Source: Flavobacteriales bacterium
GTDB taxonomy: Bacteria; Bacteroidota; Bacteroidia; Flavobacteriales_E; Vicingaceae
Assembly: GCA_020635795.1 (NCBI GenBank)
Contig: JACJZD010000003.1
Location: 62,001 to 126,000, forward strand
Direction: 5' to 3'
Length of the DNA: 64,000 nucleotides
Below are positions 1 through 8,790 of this stretch, one piece after another. The notes under the pieces were generated by a model. That model worked only from the letters and a program-made list of their open reading frames with translations, was not told the DNA's origin and did not search any database. The position numbers and the translations under genes are program-made. Each line of letters starts with the position of its first letter. Position 1 is the stretch's first letter.

Positions 1-162
1 AAATTTGAACGTAAAACAGAACTTTTTAAAGTTGTAAACTATACACTAATGATTCCTATTGCTGTTGAAGCGATAAAAGAACAACAAGAGATAATAAAAT
101 CTCAAGAAGAAAGAATTAAAGCATTAGAGATAAAACTTGAACAATTACTTAAAGATAAGTAA
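1..162 (+). CDS. C-terminal end of a tail-fibre/S74-peptidase-like protein (partial, 5' end outside window)
   Basis: The frame is open from base 1 and ends at TAA 160-162, giving the last 53 residues of a longer protein. The sequence reads as a short hydrophobic stretch (YTLMIPIAVEAIKEQQE) followed by a heptad-patterned coiled coil rich in Glu, Lys and Gln that runs to the stop. This is how Bacteroidota proteins with a C-terminal intramolecular chaperone domain (peptidase S74, first known from phage tail spikes) usually end. In such proteins the domain trimerises a secreted or fibre-like passenger and then cleaves itself. The catalytic part lies outside the window, so the family call rests only on the tail. 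The next gene starts 18 bases downstream on the same strand. Confidence 0.55.
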   Translation, partial: KFERKTELFKVVNYTLMIPIAVEAIKEQQEIIKSQEERIKALEIKLEQLLKDK

Positions 163-180
163 AAGTATTATTCTACAATT

Positions 181-1428
181 ATGAAAAATTTACTTTTAAT
201 ATTATTTATTTTTCTTACCACTTTAGCTTTTTCCCAAGCAAGAATGGTAATAAACGATAATGGTTATTTGGTGATAGACAATGGTGCTTATTTGGTGATA
301 GATAATCCAGCAACAAATGCATTAGCAACAGCAGGTACTGGTGGAAACATAAAGTCGGAAGCAGAAACAGACCGAATTAAATGGAACATTGCAGCTACAA
401 CTGGAACCTATACCATACCATGGACAACAAATAGTGGTGTAAAAATACCTCTATCGATAAATAAAACAACAGCTGGAACAATAGGGGCAAATAGTGGATT
501 GCTCTTGTCAACTTGGGAAACAACAGACATGAACTTACCATGGCCATCAGCAGTATCAAACATGTGGCAATCTACTGCTCCAGCAACAAATGGTTCGTTA
601 AATGTAGTAGACCGTTTTTGGCATATTAATGCGCTAAGTTATACTGCAAAACCAAATGTAACCCTTAGCTTTACTTATAACAATACACCTGGAGTAGAAA
701 TTGGAGGGACAAATACCATTACTGAATCTCGATTACAAGCTCAACGTTTTAATACAGGATCAAGTAATTGGGAGGCTTACAAACTTTTTGGAACAGTTAA
801 TGTTGGAGCAAGAACCGTAAGCGGGGCGGCAATAGCCTCAGCCGATTTTTTTGAAAATTGGGTGTTGGTTGATAACGCCAATCCATTGCCAGTTACCTTG
901 TCTAATTTTTCAAGTACTTGTTCGGATAAAGAAATAATCGTAACATGGACAACACAAACAGAAATTAATAACGACTACTTTGTTTTAGAGAAAAGTTATG
1001 ATGGTTACTTGTTTTTTGAATCTTCAGTGATAGATGGGGCAGGTACGTCATCAGTTTCGAATACTTACCATACTAATGTTACAGCAGAAAATAGAGTAAT
1101 CTATTTTAGGTTAAAACAAGTTGACTTTGATGGAACAGTAAGTTATTCTGATGTAATTGCATCAAGTTGTACTAATGCAAGTTTTGATGTGGTACAATTA
1201 ACTTTATCATCATCGGTATTATCGTTTATCATTAATTCGAGTGTTGAGGATAACTTTCAAGTATATTTGTATGATTACAGAGGTAGATTGATTTTGAATC
1301 AAAACCAACTGGTAGAAAAAGGATTGAATACAATCAATTTCAGTAATTTACAGTTGAGTTCTGGAATTTATATGCTATCTATTGTTGGGAAAGAGAATGT
1401 TTACAATACCAAATTATACAGAAGATAA
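181..1428 (+). CDS. Secreted protein with type IX secretion (type A) sorting domain
   Basis: A 415-residue protein of unknown function. It opens with a signal peptide (residues 1-20, ending FSQA) and then two copies of a short motif, NGYLVIDNG / GAYLVIDNP, typical of the start of Bacteroidota surface proteins. The middle is a beta-rich Ser/Thr/Asn-rich region with no recognised catalytic motif. Residues about 225-330 (PLPVTLSNFSS onward) resemble a fibronectin-like domain often found just before the tail. The last ~75 residues form a type A T9SS sorting domain (SSGIYMLSIVG, ending LYRR), so the mature protein should be exported by the T9SS and released or anchored on the outer membrane. Its stop is 5 bases from the convergent lipoprotein gene. 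Confidence 0.8.
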   Translation: MKNLLLILFIFLTTLAFSQARMVINDNGYLVIDNGAYLVIDNPATNALATAGTGGNIKSEAETDRIKWNIAATTGTYTIPWTTNSGVKIPLSINKTTAGTIGANSGLLLSTWETTDMNLPWPSAVSNMWQSTAPATNGSLNVVDRFWHINALSYTAKPNVTLSFTYNNTPGVEIGGTNTITESRLQAQRFNTGSSNWEAYKLFGTVNVGARTVSGAAIASADFFENWVLVDNANPLPVTLSNFSSTCSDKEIIVTWTTQTEINNDYFVLEKSYDGYLFFESSVIDGAGTSSVSNTYHTNVTAENRVIYFRLKQVDFDGTVSYSDVIASSCTNASFDVVQLTLSSSVLSFIINSSVEDNFQVYLYDYRGRLILNQNQLVEKGLNTINFSNLQLSSGIYMLSIVGKENVYNTKLYRR

Positions 1429-1433
1429 ATTTT

Positions 1434-2126
1434 TTAGTACCCTTGAGAATTGTAGGTGTAGGTAATATCCAAACCTTCGCTGATTTTAAAAGTACCAGAA
1501 ATAGAATCAAAGAGTTTATTGACATCAATAACTCGTTTATAAACCATACCGATATTCGCAGCATATTTTTCTTGGTAAAATTGGCGTTGTATCAATATTT
1601 CATTTTCATCATCGAATTGGGTTACAGTTGTAACCGAGTCTAACATAGTACTTCCAATTAATTCTGTTTGATGAGTGGAAGTGTATTCATAATCCCATGA
1701 TGATAAGGTGTTCATTGAGTTTCCATTCCAAACTTTATTAGGTTTAATCGGAAAAATTAATTTTACAAAACGAACGTTATCTTCTACTTTTTGATAATTG
1801 GATGAGTTTATTGTAGCATTCCAAACCACCTGATGTACCCAGTTTTGTGAAATAGCGGTGTCTTTTTTGTATCGAATTATTTTATAAGCGTCGTTGCCTT
1901 GTGCATCAATATATTTTGAATCAACAACTTCCTTTATTTGGAATTTATAATTGGCTACAATGTTGAAAGGTACATTGTAAAAGGTAGAGTCTACATCGTA
2001 AACAACATATTTACCAACGGTCAAACCTGCGTAATTTTGGTTTAAATTTCGAGGTTTAAGTGTATCAGCATCTTTTTTACAAGAAAAAAGAGCAGCCACT
2101 AATAATATTGAAATAAGAATTCTCAC
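1434..2126 (-). CDS. Hypothetical lipoprotein
   Basis: A 230-residue protein with an N-terminal signal sequence and a lipobox (LFSC, Cys at residue 16) followed by KKD, so it is predicted to be lipidated in the periplasm or outer membrane. The mature part contains repeated beta-strand patterns such as VGKYVVYDVDS and FKISEGLDITYTY, seen in many Bacteroidota lipoproteins of unknown function. No catalytic motif is visible. It lies 48 bases downstream of mnmA on the same strand and may be the last gene of that operon. A function cannot be given. Confidence 0.7.
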   Translation of the reverse strand: MRILISILLVAALFSCKKDADTLKPRNLNQNYAGLTVGKYVVYDVDSTFYNVPFNIVANYKFQIKEVVDSKYIDAQGNDAYKIIRYKKDTAISQNWVHQVVWNATINSSNYQKVEDNVRFVKLIFPIKPNKVWNGNSMNTLSSWDYEYTSTHQTELIGSTMLDSVTTVTQFDDENEILIQRQFYQEKYAANIGMVYKRVIDVNKLFDSISGTFKISEGLDITYTYNSQGY

Positions 2127-2174
2127 AAATTAAAATTACGAAATTCTAATATACCAAATTAATTGGGAGGTAAA

Positions 2175-3263
2175 TCAATGGTCAATAAAACCACCACCGA
2201 TTAAATCGTTTCCTTCATAAAAAACTGCCGATTGACCTGGAGCAACACCTTGTACATTGTCAAAAAACACAATTTTCAGTCTGCCATCAGGTAACATGGA
2301 TATTTGGCTGTTAGAACCTTTGTCTTTGTATCTTATTTTTGAAAGTGCATCTATTTCTCCAATAATGCTTTCGTATTTCATAACATTAGGCTTTTTAACG
2401 AAAACTTCTTTGCAATTCAAGTCTTCTTTCATGCCTAACACTACTTCATTTTTTTTAGCATCAATTCTGATAACATAACGAGGCTCTCCAAATGCTAATT
2501 CTAAGCCCTTACGTTGTCCAATGGTATAAAAAGGATAGCCTTGATGCTTGCCAAGGATATTACCTTCGGTATCGATAAAGTTCCCTCCAGCAACTTTTTC
2601 TTCTAATCCTTCCACTTTTCGTTTTAAAAACCCACGGTAATCGTTGTCAGGAACAAAGCAAATTTCAAAACTTTCTGATTTTTTTGATAATTCTTGATAG
2701 CCTCTATCCAAAGCCATTTTACGAATTTCTTGTTTTTCAAATCCTCCTAATGGAAAAAGGGTTCGAGAAAGACTTTGTTGTGTTAATCCCCACAAAACAT
2801 AAGATTGGTCTTTGCTTACATCTTTTCCTTTTGAAATTACATAACGACCATTTTCTTGACGAAGTTGAGCGTAATGTCCTGTAGCAATGTATTTGCATCC
2901 CAATTGGTCAGCTCTTCTTAAAAGGGCATCCCATTTAATATGGGTATTACATAAAACACATGGGTTTGGAGTTCTTCCAGCAAGGTATTCGTCAACAAAA
3001 TTGTCGATAATATAATCGCCAAATTCGGCTCTGATATCTAAAATGATATGGTGAAAACCGAGTTCTACAGCTAGGGCTCTTGCATCGTTAATATCATCTA
3101 AACTACAGCATCCAGTTGTTTTTCTAGCACCACCAGAGGTAGAATAATCCCATGTTTTCATGGTTATTCCAATTACTTCATACCCTTGTTCGTGTAACAA
3201 CAACGCTGCAACGGAACTGTCAATTCCGCCACTCATAGCTACTAATACTTTTTCTTTTTTCAC
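2175..3263 (-). CDS. mnmA: tRNA-specific 2-thiouridylase MnmA
   Basis: A 362-residue cytoplasmic enzyme that makes the 2-thio group of uridine-34 in the tRNAs for Lys, Glu and Gln, using ATP to activate the base and a persulfide sulfur. The PP-loop ATP site is SGGIDSS (residues 11-17). The two catalytic cysteines of the family are visible: Cys105 in PNPCVLCNTHIKW and Cys202 in ESFEICFVPD. The tRNA-binding TIGQRKGL motif is at about 247-254. Length is normal for the family. The gene lies between a YwqK-like gene (12 bases upstream) and a lipoprotein gene, with no clear functional link to either. Confidence 0.96.
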   Translation of the reverse strand: MKKEKVLVAMSGGIDSSVAALLLHEQGYEVIGITMKTWDYSTSGGARKTTGCCSLDDINDARALAVELGFHHIILDIRAEFGDYIIDNFVDEYLAGRTPNPCVLCNTHIKWDALLRRADQLGCKYIATGHYAQLRQENGRYVISKGKDVSKDQSYVLWGLTQQSLSRTLFPLGGFEKQEIRKMALDRGYQELSKKSESFEICFVPDNDYRGFLKRKVEGLEEKVAGGNFIDTEGNILGKHQGYPFYTIGQRKGLELAFGEPRYVIRIDAKKNEVVLGMKEDLNCKEVFVKKPNVMKYESIIGEIDALSKIRYKDKGSNSQISMLPDGRLKIVFFDNVQGVAPGQSAVFYEGNDLIGGGFIDH

Positions 3264-3275
3264 TTGTTTTTTTGT

Positions 3276-4028
3276 TTATCGGGGAGGTTGCATGTCTTCA
3301 AACTCTAGATAATCTTGATTTTCTTTAAGTTCTTTGCTTTCGTCAATAAAATTATCGTTTCCACCTTCACGTTGTCCGTTATAGTAAATTTCTTTTTTTG
3401 TAATATCTCCTTTTTCATCAAAAAACATCCAAGCACCATGTCTAACATCATGCAAAAAATTTCCTTCAATCATTTTCTTTCCACTTCTATCGTAATAATA
3501 GGTTTTTCCTTCTAACGAACCTTTTTTGTATGTGGCTTTCATTCGGATTTTTCCATCTTCGTAATACTGTATCCATTCTCCATCTTCAAAATCGTTGACA
3601 AACTCTTTTTCTTCTGCTATTTTTCCATCTTCAAAAAAGTTAACCACTTTTCCTTGTCTTAAACCGTTCACGTATAGTTCTTCCGATATTTTATATCCTG
3701 CAGAACTGTAGTAGTTCCAAATACTGTCTTTTTTTTGGTTAACGTAGTTGCCTTTAGCTTTTAGCTTTCCTTCGTCATAAAAGGCAATGGTACGAGCAAT
3801 GTTTCCATCGTAGTTCATTATGATACTAGGTTTTCCAGTTTCATAATAATAATTGAATGTGCCATAAGGTTTGTCGTCCTTAAACTGACCTTGATACCGA
3901 ACAAAACCGTTATCATAATATTTTTTCCATTCACCTTGTTTCTTGCCTTTTGCGTCAGTTTTGTTGATATCTTGACTAAAAGTGAAAAGAGAAATTGTTG
4001 CTAAAAGAAATGTTAAAACTGTTTTCAT
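3276..4028 (-). CDS. Exported YwqK-family (MORN-like repeat) protein
   Basis: A 250-residue protein with a signal peptide (residues 1-18, TFS-Q). The rest is a string of about eight short beta repeats of the form G-K-x-x-G-E-W-x-x-Y-Y-x-D-G-K, for example KQGEWKKYYDNG and EDGEWIQYYEDG. These belong to the YwqK/MORN-2 repeat group, which databases often name toxin-antitoxin system YwqK family antitoxin. Nothing toxin-like sits beside it and the protein is exported, so the antitoxin name is unlikely to describe its job. A structural or envelope-binding role is more plausible but unproven. It is 12 bases upstream of mnmA and downstream of two glycosyltransferase genes. A second YwqK-like gene is at 12606-13763. 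Confidence 0.8.
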   Translation of the reverse strand: MKTVLTFLLATISLFTFSQDINKTDAKGKKQGEWKKYYDNGFVRYQGQFKDDKPYGTFNYYYETGKPSIIMNYDGNIARTIAFYDEGKLKAKGNYVNQKKDSIWNYYSSAGYKISEELYVNGLRQGKVVNFFEDGKIAEEKEFVNDFEDGEWIQYYEDGKIRMKATYKKGSLEGKTYYYDRSGKKMIEGNFLHDVRHGAWMFFDEKGDITKKEIYYNGQREGGNDNFIDESKELKENQDYLEFEDMQPPR

Positions 4029-4084
4029 AATTCGGATGTAAAGTTACTAATTAACTAAAGCACAATTACAAAAATTGTTCCCAG

Positions 4085-5212
4085 TTATAATTTTTGGTGT
4101 AAATCAAGAATTTTTGTAGTCATGGTTTGCCAGTGGTATTTTAGTTTTTCGGTTTTAACCCCTTCAATAAATTGTTGTTCTTTATTGTTAACATAAAAAT
4201 CGTTTATAGCATCAGCTACCGACTTACTATTAGCTTGAGTTACATATCCAACCACATTGTTAGGAACAATTTCTTTTAACCCACCAACATCGGTAACCAA
4301 CATGGGTTTGTTAAAGTGATAGGCAATTTGTGTTACACCACTTTGTGTTGCATGTTTGTATGGTTGAACAACCATGTCGGCAGCACAAAAATAATTTGCA
4401 ACGGCTGTGTTTGGAATAAATGCATCGGAAATGATAACATCATCGGTCAAGTTCTTTTCTTTTATGATGTTGAAGTATTCAGTGTTATCCTCATAAAACT
4501 CACCAGCAATAAGCAATTTAAGATTTTTATTGCTTAATCGTTCATCGGCAAAAGCATTTAATAAGATGTCTAAGCCCTTATATTTTCTGATTATTCCAAA
4601 GAATAAAAGGTAATTGAATTCGGGAGCTAATCCCAATAATTTTTTAGCTTCTGCTTTTGATCTAATATCTCCAAAATTATCATACAAGGGGTGAGGTGTG
4701 AGTGTGATAGGCTTGTCTGTAAAGATTTTCAAATCTTTTACGACACTATCCGACATGGCAATAAATCCATGTACTTGTTTTGTGAAATAACTGGATAAAA
4801 AGTTATCTCCAATCCTTTTTTCGTGTGGAATGATGTTGTGTATTAACCCAATTATGTTGGTTTTCCCGTTCTTCTTAATTTTTGAAGCAATGGTACCAAA
4901 ACAAGGTGCCATAAATGGCATCCAGTAACTAAAAATAACTAAATCGGGTTGTTGATTTTTAATTTTCGTTCCAATCTTTAACCAATTTAATGGGTTAATA
5001 GAATTGATTTGTTGAGTTATTTTTAAATTTTTTGGAGCGTTATCTTCAGACAACTGTGTTTTACCTGGGAATAAAATTGAAGGATATTGTAGTTTGAAAG
5101 TGATAATCTTAACGGTGTGATTATCTTCCTGAAAAGCCAATGCTAATCTTTCGTTAAAAAGAGCAATTCCACCACGGTAAGGGTGAGCAGGACCAATAAT
5201 TACAATATTCAT
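4085..5212 (-). CDS. Glycosyltransferase family 4 (GT-B fold)
   Basis: A 375-residue retaining-type sugar transferase, probably acting on the cytoplasmic side in polysaccharide or glycolipid synthesis. The N-terminal domain starts with the GT4 signature GPAHPYRGGIALFNERLA (residues 7-24). The C-terminal nucleotide-sugar domain starts near YLLFFGIIRKYKGLDILL (about 202-219) and carries the donor-binding loop QPYKHATQSGVTQIAYHF. No signal or membrane segment is present. The gene is 12 bases downstream of the GT2 gene, so the two likely act in one pathway. Donor and acceptor sugars cannot be told from sequence. Confidence 0.88.
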   Translation of the reverse strand: MNIVIIGPAHPYRGGIALFNERLALAFQEDNHTVKIITFKLQYPSILFPGKTQLSEDNAPKNLKITQQINSINPLNWLKIGTKIKNQQPDLVIFSYWMPFMAPCFGTIASKIKKNGKTNIIGLIHNIIPHEKRIGDNFLSSYFTKQVHGFIAMSDSVVKDLKIFTDKPITLTPHPLYDNFGDIRSKAEAKKLLGLAPEFNYLLFFGIIRKYKGLDILLNAFADERLSNKNLKLLIAGEFYEDNTEYFNIIKEKNLTDDVIISDAFIPNTAVANYFCAADMVVQPYKHATQSGVTQIAYHFNKPMLVTDVGGLKEIVPNNVVGYVTQANSKSVADAINDFYVNNKEQQFIEGVKTEKLKYHWQTMTTKILDLHQKL

Positions 5213-5224
5213 TTGAGGGTTGAA

Positions 5225-6199
5225 TTATATTTTTTTCTCAATATGATAGGTGTTCCGATGTGATGAATTTCTTGAAATCAATTCGCCTAAAAAACCTGAA
5301 ACAAACAATAAAGAACCTAGAATCATACAAGTTAATGAAATATAGAAATACGGATTGTCGGTTACTAAGATGGAGTCAACCCCTTTGTTTAATCGATATA
5401 GTTTCATTATTCCGATGTAGAAAGCACTCAAAAAACCTATAAAAAATGTTATTGTGCCTAATGAGCCAAATAGATGCATGGGGCGTTTACCGAATTTTGC
5501 AATAAAGGTGATTGATAATAAATCTAAAAAGCCATTAATAAAACGTTCTAAACCAAATTTTGTAACACCGTATTTGCGTTCTCTGTGTTGAACTACTTTT
5601 TCTGTTATTTTAGAAAAACCAGCCCACTTTGCTAAAACAGGAATGTAGCGATGCATTTCGCCATAAACCTCAATGGTTTTAACTACATCTTTCTTATAGG
5701 CTTTTAGTCCGCAATTAAAATCGTGTAAATTGTTTATGCCCGACATTTTTCTGGTTGCCCAGTTAAATAACTTGGTTGGGATGGTTTTTGATAATGGATC
5801 GTAGCGTTTTTTCTTCCAACCAGAAACCAAATCATAATTGTCATTAACAATCATGTTATACATTTCTGGCAACTCATCAGGACTATCCTGTAAATCGGCA
5901 TCCATGGTAAAAACAACATTGCCTTGGGCTGCTTCGAAACCAACATTTAGTCCTGCTGATTTTCCATAGTTTCGTCTAAACTTAATTCCTTTTATTGCTG
6001 GGTTTTTCTTTGAAAGTGTTTCTATTATCGACCATGAAGAATCCGTACTGCCGTCATCCACATAAATTACTTCATATGAATAGTTGTGTTCATGCATCAC
6101 TTTTTCAATCCATTCACTCAATTCACTCAAGGATTCCTCCTCGTTAAATAATGGAATTACAATAGATATGTCAAATGATTCATTCATGTTGATTTTCAA
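5225..6199 (-). CDS. Polyprenyl-phosphate-type glycosyltransferase family 2
   Basis: A 324-residue inner-membrane enzyme of the DPM1/GtrB/ArnC type, which moves a sugar from a nucleotide donor to a lipid phosphate carrier. The GT-A domain shows the family motifs VIPLFNEEESL (about 14-24), DDGSTDSSW (47-55) and the metal-binding DADLQDSPDELP. The RERKYGVTKFGLERF motif precedes two C-terminal transmembrane helices (about 235-260 and 285-310). It overlaps the upstream DUF4199 gene by 20 bases, which suggests translational coupling. A DUF4199-GT2 gene pair is common in Bacteroidota. The sugar is unknown. Confidence 0.9.
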   Translation of the reverse strand: MKINMNESFDISIVIPLFNEEESLSELSEWIEKVMHEHNYSYEVIYVDDGSTDSSWSIIETLSKKNPAIKGIKFRRNYGKSAGLNVGFEAAQGNVVFTMDADLQDSPDELPEMYNMIVNDNYDLVSGWKKKRYDPLSKTIPTKLFNWATRKMSGINNLHDFNCGLKAYKKDVVKTIEVYGEMHRYIPVLAKWAGFSKITEKVVQHRERKYGVTKFGLERFINGFLDLLSITFIAKFGKRPMHLFGSLGTITFFIGFLSAFYIGIMKLYRLNKGVDSILVTDNPYFYISLTCMILGSLLFVSGFLGELISRNSSHRNTYHIEKKI

Positions 6200-6701
6200 A
6201 AGTAGGTTTGTTTTTTCTAAAAATACCTGCTAAAATTAACGAAACTATTAATCCTCCAATTAATTTATTGGTAAAATCCTGAAAAGCCAATGTCGAATAT
6301 GTTGCATTTTGCAATTCCACCATGGCTTCGTTGTATATTTCTTCCGATACCAATTGTTTAATTTGTTCAGCATATTGAAGCATTTCTGCTCGGTACAATT
6401 CAAGAGAGTTAATTTGTAAAATAGTTGAGAGTATAACCGAAAGTACGTTTACGATTATTGCTTGAAAAAATAAGGTAAAAACACTTATTCTGAACAATTG
6501 AGAAAAACTAAAACTAGTTTCTTCAGCTTCAGCTTTATACGTTTTAATAGCAAAGTATGCCGAAATAGCTGGAATCCAACTACCCATCCAGCTTGCACTT
6601 CCCCATGGGCTATTGCCACTAAATAGTAGTAACATAAAAAAAACAATGCCAAGCAAAGCTCCATAAAAACCATATTTTAATGATGTTTGGTATTGTCTCA
6701 T
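6180..6701 (-). CDS. DUF4199-family membrane protein
   Basis: A 173-residue inner-membrane protein with four predicted transmembrane helices (about residues 11-27, 34-50, 70-92 and 147-164). The second half contains an amphipathic region rich in Glu and Gln between helices three and four. Size, helix layout and position beside a GT2 gene fit DUF4199, a family without known function. It is the first gene of a probable minus-strand operon running to mnmA. A possible -7 box (TATTTTTG on the minus strand, 6719-6726) lies just upstream, without a good -33 partner. Confidence 0.75.
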   Translation of the reverse strand: MRQYQTSLKYGFYGALLGIVFFMLLLFSGNSPWGSASWMGSWIPAISAYFAIKTYKAEAEETSFSFSQLFRISVFTLFFQAIIVNVLSVILSTILQINSLELYRAEMLQYAEQIKQLVSEEIYNEAMVELQNATYSTLAFQDFTNKLIGGLIVSLILAGIFRKNKPTFENQHE

Positions 6702-6758
6702 TTCTAAATTTTGTGGAACAAAAATAATAAAAGATTAAAATTTTAACGGTTTAATGGG

Positions 6759-6786
6759 TTGTTTTAGAAAGATAATTCTAATTTTG
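6759..6786 (+). promoter_or_regulatory. Promoter of the SRP RNA gene
   Basis: TAATTTTG at 6779-6786 fits the Bacteroidota -7 consensus TAnnTTTG. A TTG at 6759-6761 lies 17 bases upstream, slightly short of the usual spacing. Transcription starting a few bases after the box would begin at the 5' end of the SRP RNA helix (6789). Confidence 0.5.
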
Positions 6787-6788
6787 TG

Positions 6789-6888
6789 GTGGGCAAGTCT
6801 TATACGACCAGCTCCTGCTGAACTTCCCCAGGCTGGGAACGGAGCAAGGATAGGTGGTTGAGCGGTGCGATGTAAGTAGCTTGCCCAC
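6789..6888 (+). ncRNA. ffs: Signal recognition particle RNA (4.5S, small bacterial type)
   Basis: About 100 bases that fold into one long hairpin: GTGGGCAAG at 6789-6797 pairs with CTTGCCCAC at 6880-6888. The apical part carries the conserved Ffh-binding core, including CTGCTGAAC, CCCCAGG, GGAACGGAGCAAGG and the GGTTGAGCGGTG segment typical of Bacteroidota SRP RNA. With Ffh it forms the particle that brings nascent membrane proteins to FtsY. A T-run at 6889-6894 directly after the closing helix would act as terminator. The ends are set by the helix and could be off by a few bases. Confidence 0.88.
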
Positions 6889-6913
6889 TTTTTTGTTCTA
6901 AATCCTACATTCT

Positions 6914-7294
6914 ATGAAACAATTAAGCACCTTATTTTTCCTTTTAGTATTAACAACAGCACTGTTTGCTCAAGATACTCCATCAATATTAAAAAAATGG
7001 AAACTTACCGAAATTGAGGAGTTTGGTTCAAAGTATCCATTAACAGATGTTCAGCAAAATGATTTTTTGACATTTACTACAGAGCATACTTTCGCCGGGT
7101 TGATAAATGGTGAAAGTTTTGAAGGAACTTGGTCGGAAAAAGCTGGAAAATATACGTTGACGCCTAATAAAGAAAAATCGACATTTAAAGTAAACTGGAT
7201 AAAACTGGTAAGCATTGATAAAGAGCAGTTGGTTTTAAACTATCAATCGGTTGATTTAATTAAAACATCTTTATTTTTTCAGGTAACAGAGTAA
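6914..7294 (+). CDS. Exported lipocalin-like protein
   Basis: A 126-residue protein with a signal peptide (residues 1-19, ALFAQ). The mature part starts ILKKWKLTEIEEFG and continues with strands such as LTFTTEHTFAGLINGESFEGTWSEKAGKYTLTP. This is the pattern of the Bacteroidota lipocalin-like domain (DUF4488/5004-type): a starting W-x-L motif, then a small beta barrel with a G-x-W motif. There is no lipobox, so it is probably a soluble periplasmic protein. Ligand and function are unknown. Confidence 0.65.
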   Translation: MKQLSTLFFLLVLTTALFAQDTPSILKKWKLTEIEEFGSKYPLTDVQQNDFLTFTTEHTFAGLINGESFEGTWSEKAGKYTLTPNKEKSTFKVNWIKLVSIDKEQLVLNYQSVDLIKTSLFFQVTE

Positions 7295-7345
7295 AGCTGT
7301 TCATATCTCCTAACATCTTTTTTTTAGTAAATTCACTTGCGTGAT

Positions 7346-7353
7346 TATTTTTG
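7346..7353 (+). promoter_or_regulatory. Probable -7 promoter box of the transaldolase gene
   Basis: TATTTTTG fits TAnnTTTG. Transcription would start near 7358-7360, after the TTG at 7337 and the ATG at 7355 that could extend the frame upstream. This supports the ATG at 7376 as the true start. The -33 region (around 7322-7326) is only T-rich. Confidence 0.4.
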
Positions 7354-7375
7354 TATGAAACAAAATACAATCGTT

Positions 7376-8032
7376 ATGAAATTTTTTATTGATACAGCTA
7401 ACCTTGAACAAATTAAAGAAGCACAAGATTTAGGAATATTAGATGGTGTTACTACAAATCCATCGTTAATGGCTAAAGAAGGCATCAGTGGGTATAACAA
7501 TATTATGGCTCATTACAAAACCATTTGTGATATTGTTGATGGCGATGTTAGTGCGGAAGTGATTGCCACAGATTATGAAGGAATGATTAAAGAAGGTGAA
7601 AATTTGGCGGCTCTTCATCCACAAATAGTAGTTAAAATACCAATGACTAAAGAAGGAATAAAAGCCATTAAATATTTTTCATCAAAAGGAATAAAAACAA
7701 ATTGCACCTTAATTTTTTCTGGCGGACAAGCATTGTTGGCTGCAAAAGCTGGTGCAACTTATGTGTCTCCTTTTGTTGGTAGGTTAGATGATATTTCAAC
7801 CAACGGAATGAATTTGATTTCAGAAATCAGGTTGATTTTTGATAATTACGGATTTGAAACACAAATTTTAGCAGCATCTGTTCGACATACCATGCACATT
7901 ATGCAGTGTGCACATTTAGCTGCAGATGTAATGACTGGTCCGTTAAGTGCAATTTTAGGATTATTAAAACACCCATTAACCGATAGTGGATTGGCTCAGT
8001 TTTTAGCCGATCATGCTAAAGCAAATAAGTAA
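7376..8032 (+). CDS. Transaldolase / fructose-6-phosphate aldolase family (TalC-type)
   Basis: A 218-residue cytoplasmic (beta/alpha)8-barrel enzyme of the small transaldolase group, which moves a dihydroxyacetone unit between sugar phosphates through a Schiff base. It begins MKFFIDTANLEQIKEA, exactly as family members do, so I use the ATG at 7376 and not the upstream TTG at 7337. The catalytic lysine is Lys87 in VVKIPMT. Other conserved segments are GVTTNPSLMAKEG (24-36) and PFVGRLDD. Whether it works as transaldolase (pentose phosphate pathway) or as fructose-6-phosphate aldolase cannot be decided from sequence. Transaldolase is the usual assignment in Bacteroidota. Confidence 0.9.
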   Translation: MKFFIDTANLEQIKEAQDLGILDGVTTNPSLMAKEGISGYNNIMAHYKTICDIVDGDVSAEVIATDYEGMIKEGENLAALHPQIVVKIPMTKEGIKAIKYFSSKGIKTNCTLIFSGGQALLAAKAGATYVSPFVGRLDDISTNGMNLISEIRLIFDNYGFETQILAASVRHTMHIMQCAHLAADVMTGPLSAILGLLKHPLTDSGLAQFLADHAKANK

Positions 8033-8101
8033 GAAAGAAGTTAGAAGAGCGAAGTTAGGAGTAAACTAGCAACTCGAAACCAGTAACAAATAACCAAAAA
8101 T
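8033..8101 (+). repeat. Intergenic GAAGTTxGAAGA repeat, copy 1
   Basis: This gap contains GAAGTTAGAAGAGCGAAG followed by AACCAGTAACAAATAACC. A very similar string, in the same order and in the same position between a stop codon and the next ATG, occurs at 31021-31096. It looks like a copy of a dispersed intergenic repeat and not a gene. The edges are approximate. Confidence 0.5.
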
Positions 8102-8719
8102 ATGCTGTTAGAAATTCATCCAGACAATCCTGATGCAAGAAAAATTGCTCAAGTTGTAAATGTATTACGCAAAGGTGGTATTGTAATATATCCTACTGAT
8201 ACGGTTTATAGTATGGCCTGCGATTTAAACAATAGAAAGGCTGTTGAAAAAATGGCTCAATTGAAAGGATTAAAAGTAGAAAAGATTAATTTTTCGCTAA
8301 TCTGTTACGATTTAAGTCATATTTCTGATTTTACGGTTCAATTTAGTAATTCCATTTATAAATTATTAAATAGAGCTTTACCAGGCCCTTATACTTTCAT
8401 CTTAAATGCAAATACAAGTGTTCCAAAATTGTTTAAATCGAACAAAAAAACAATTGGTATTAGAGTGCCTGATAATAAAATAGCTCGTGCCATAGTTAAA
8501 GAATTAGGCAATCCATTACTTTCAACTTCTGTACACGATGAAGATGAAATTTTAGAATACATTACTGACCCAGAGCTCATTTATGAAAAATATCAAAATA
8601 CCATTGATATGGTGATTGACGGAGGTTTTGGTCATAATCATGCCTCCACAGTCATTGATTGTACCGATAATGATCCTGTAGTTATACGAGAGGGTATAGG
8701 GTCTTTGTCAGTTATTTAG
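8102..8719 (+). CDS. Sua5/YciO/YrdC/YwlC-family protein (threonylcarbamoyl-AMP synthase-like)
   Basis: A 205-residue cytoplasmic protein with the YrdC fold. The early motif RKGGIVIYPTDTVYSMACD (residues 23-41) is the nucleotide/threonine binding segment, followed by KxxxxxxFSLICYDL and RALPGPYTFIL. Family members such as TsaC make threonylcarbamoyl-AMP for the t6A base at position 37 of ANN-decoding tRNAs. The IRVPDN motif and overall length are closer to the YciO branch, whose role is less sure, and the window does not show whether another TsaC exists elsewhere. It sits alone between the transaldolase gene and a T9SS gene. Confidence 0.85.
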   Translation: MLLEIHPDNPDARKIAQVVNVLRKGGIVIYPTDTVYSMACDLNNRKAVEKMAQLKGLKVEKINFSLICYDLSHISDFTVQFSNSIYKLLNRALPGPYTFILNANTSVPKLFKSNKKTIGIRVPDNKIARAIVKELGNPLLSTSVHDEDEILEYITDPELIYEKYQNTIDMVIDGGFGHNHASTVIDCTDNDPVVIREGIGSLSVI

Positions 8720-8790
8720 TACATGACAAAGGTCATTTTTTGTTTTATTAATAATAAGTAACTTGGTTTAAACTTAAAAACTAATTACTT

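Noticed and set aside
3276..4028. Toxin-antitoxin system suggested by the YwqK name
   Set aside because: The protein has a signal peptide and no toxin-like neighbour.
7337..7375. Upstream TTG/ATG extension of the transaldolase
   Set aside because: The family start is MKFFIDTA at 7376 and a -7 box lies within the extension.
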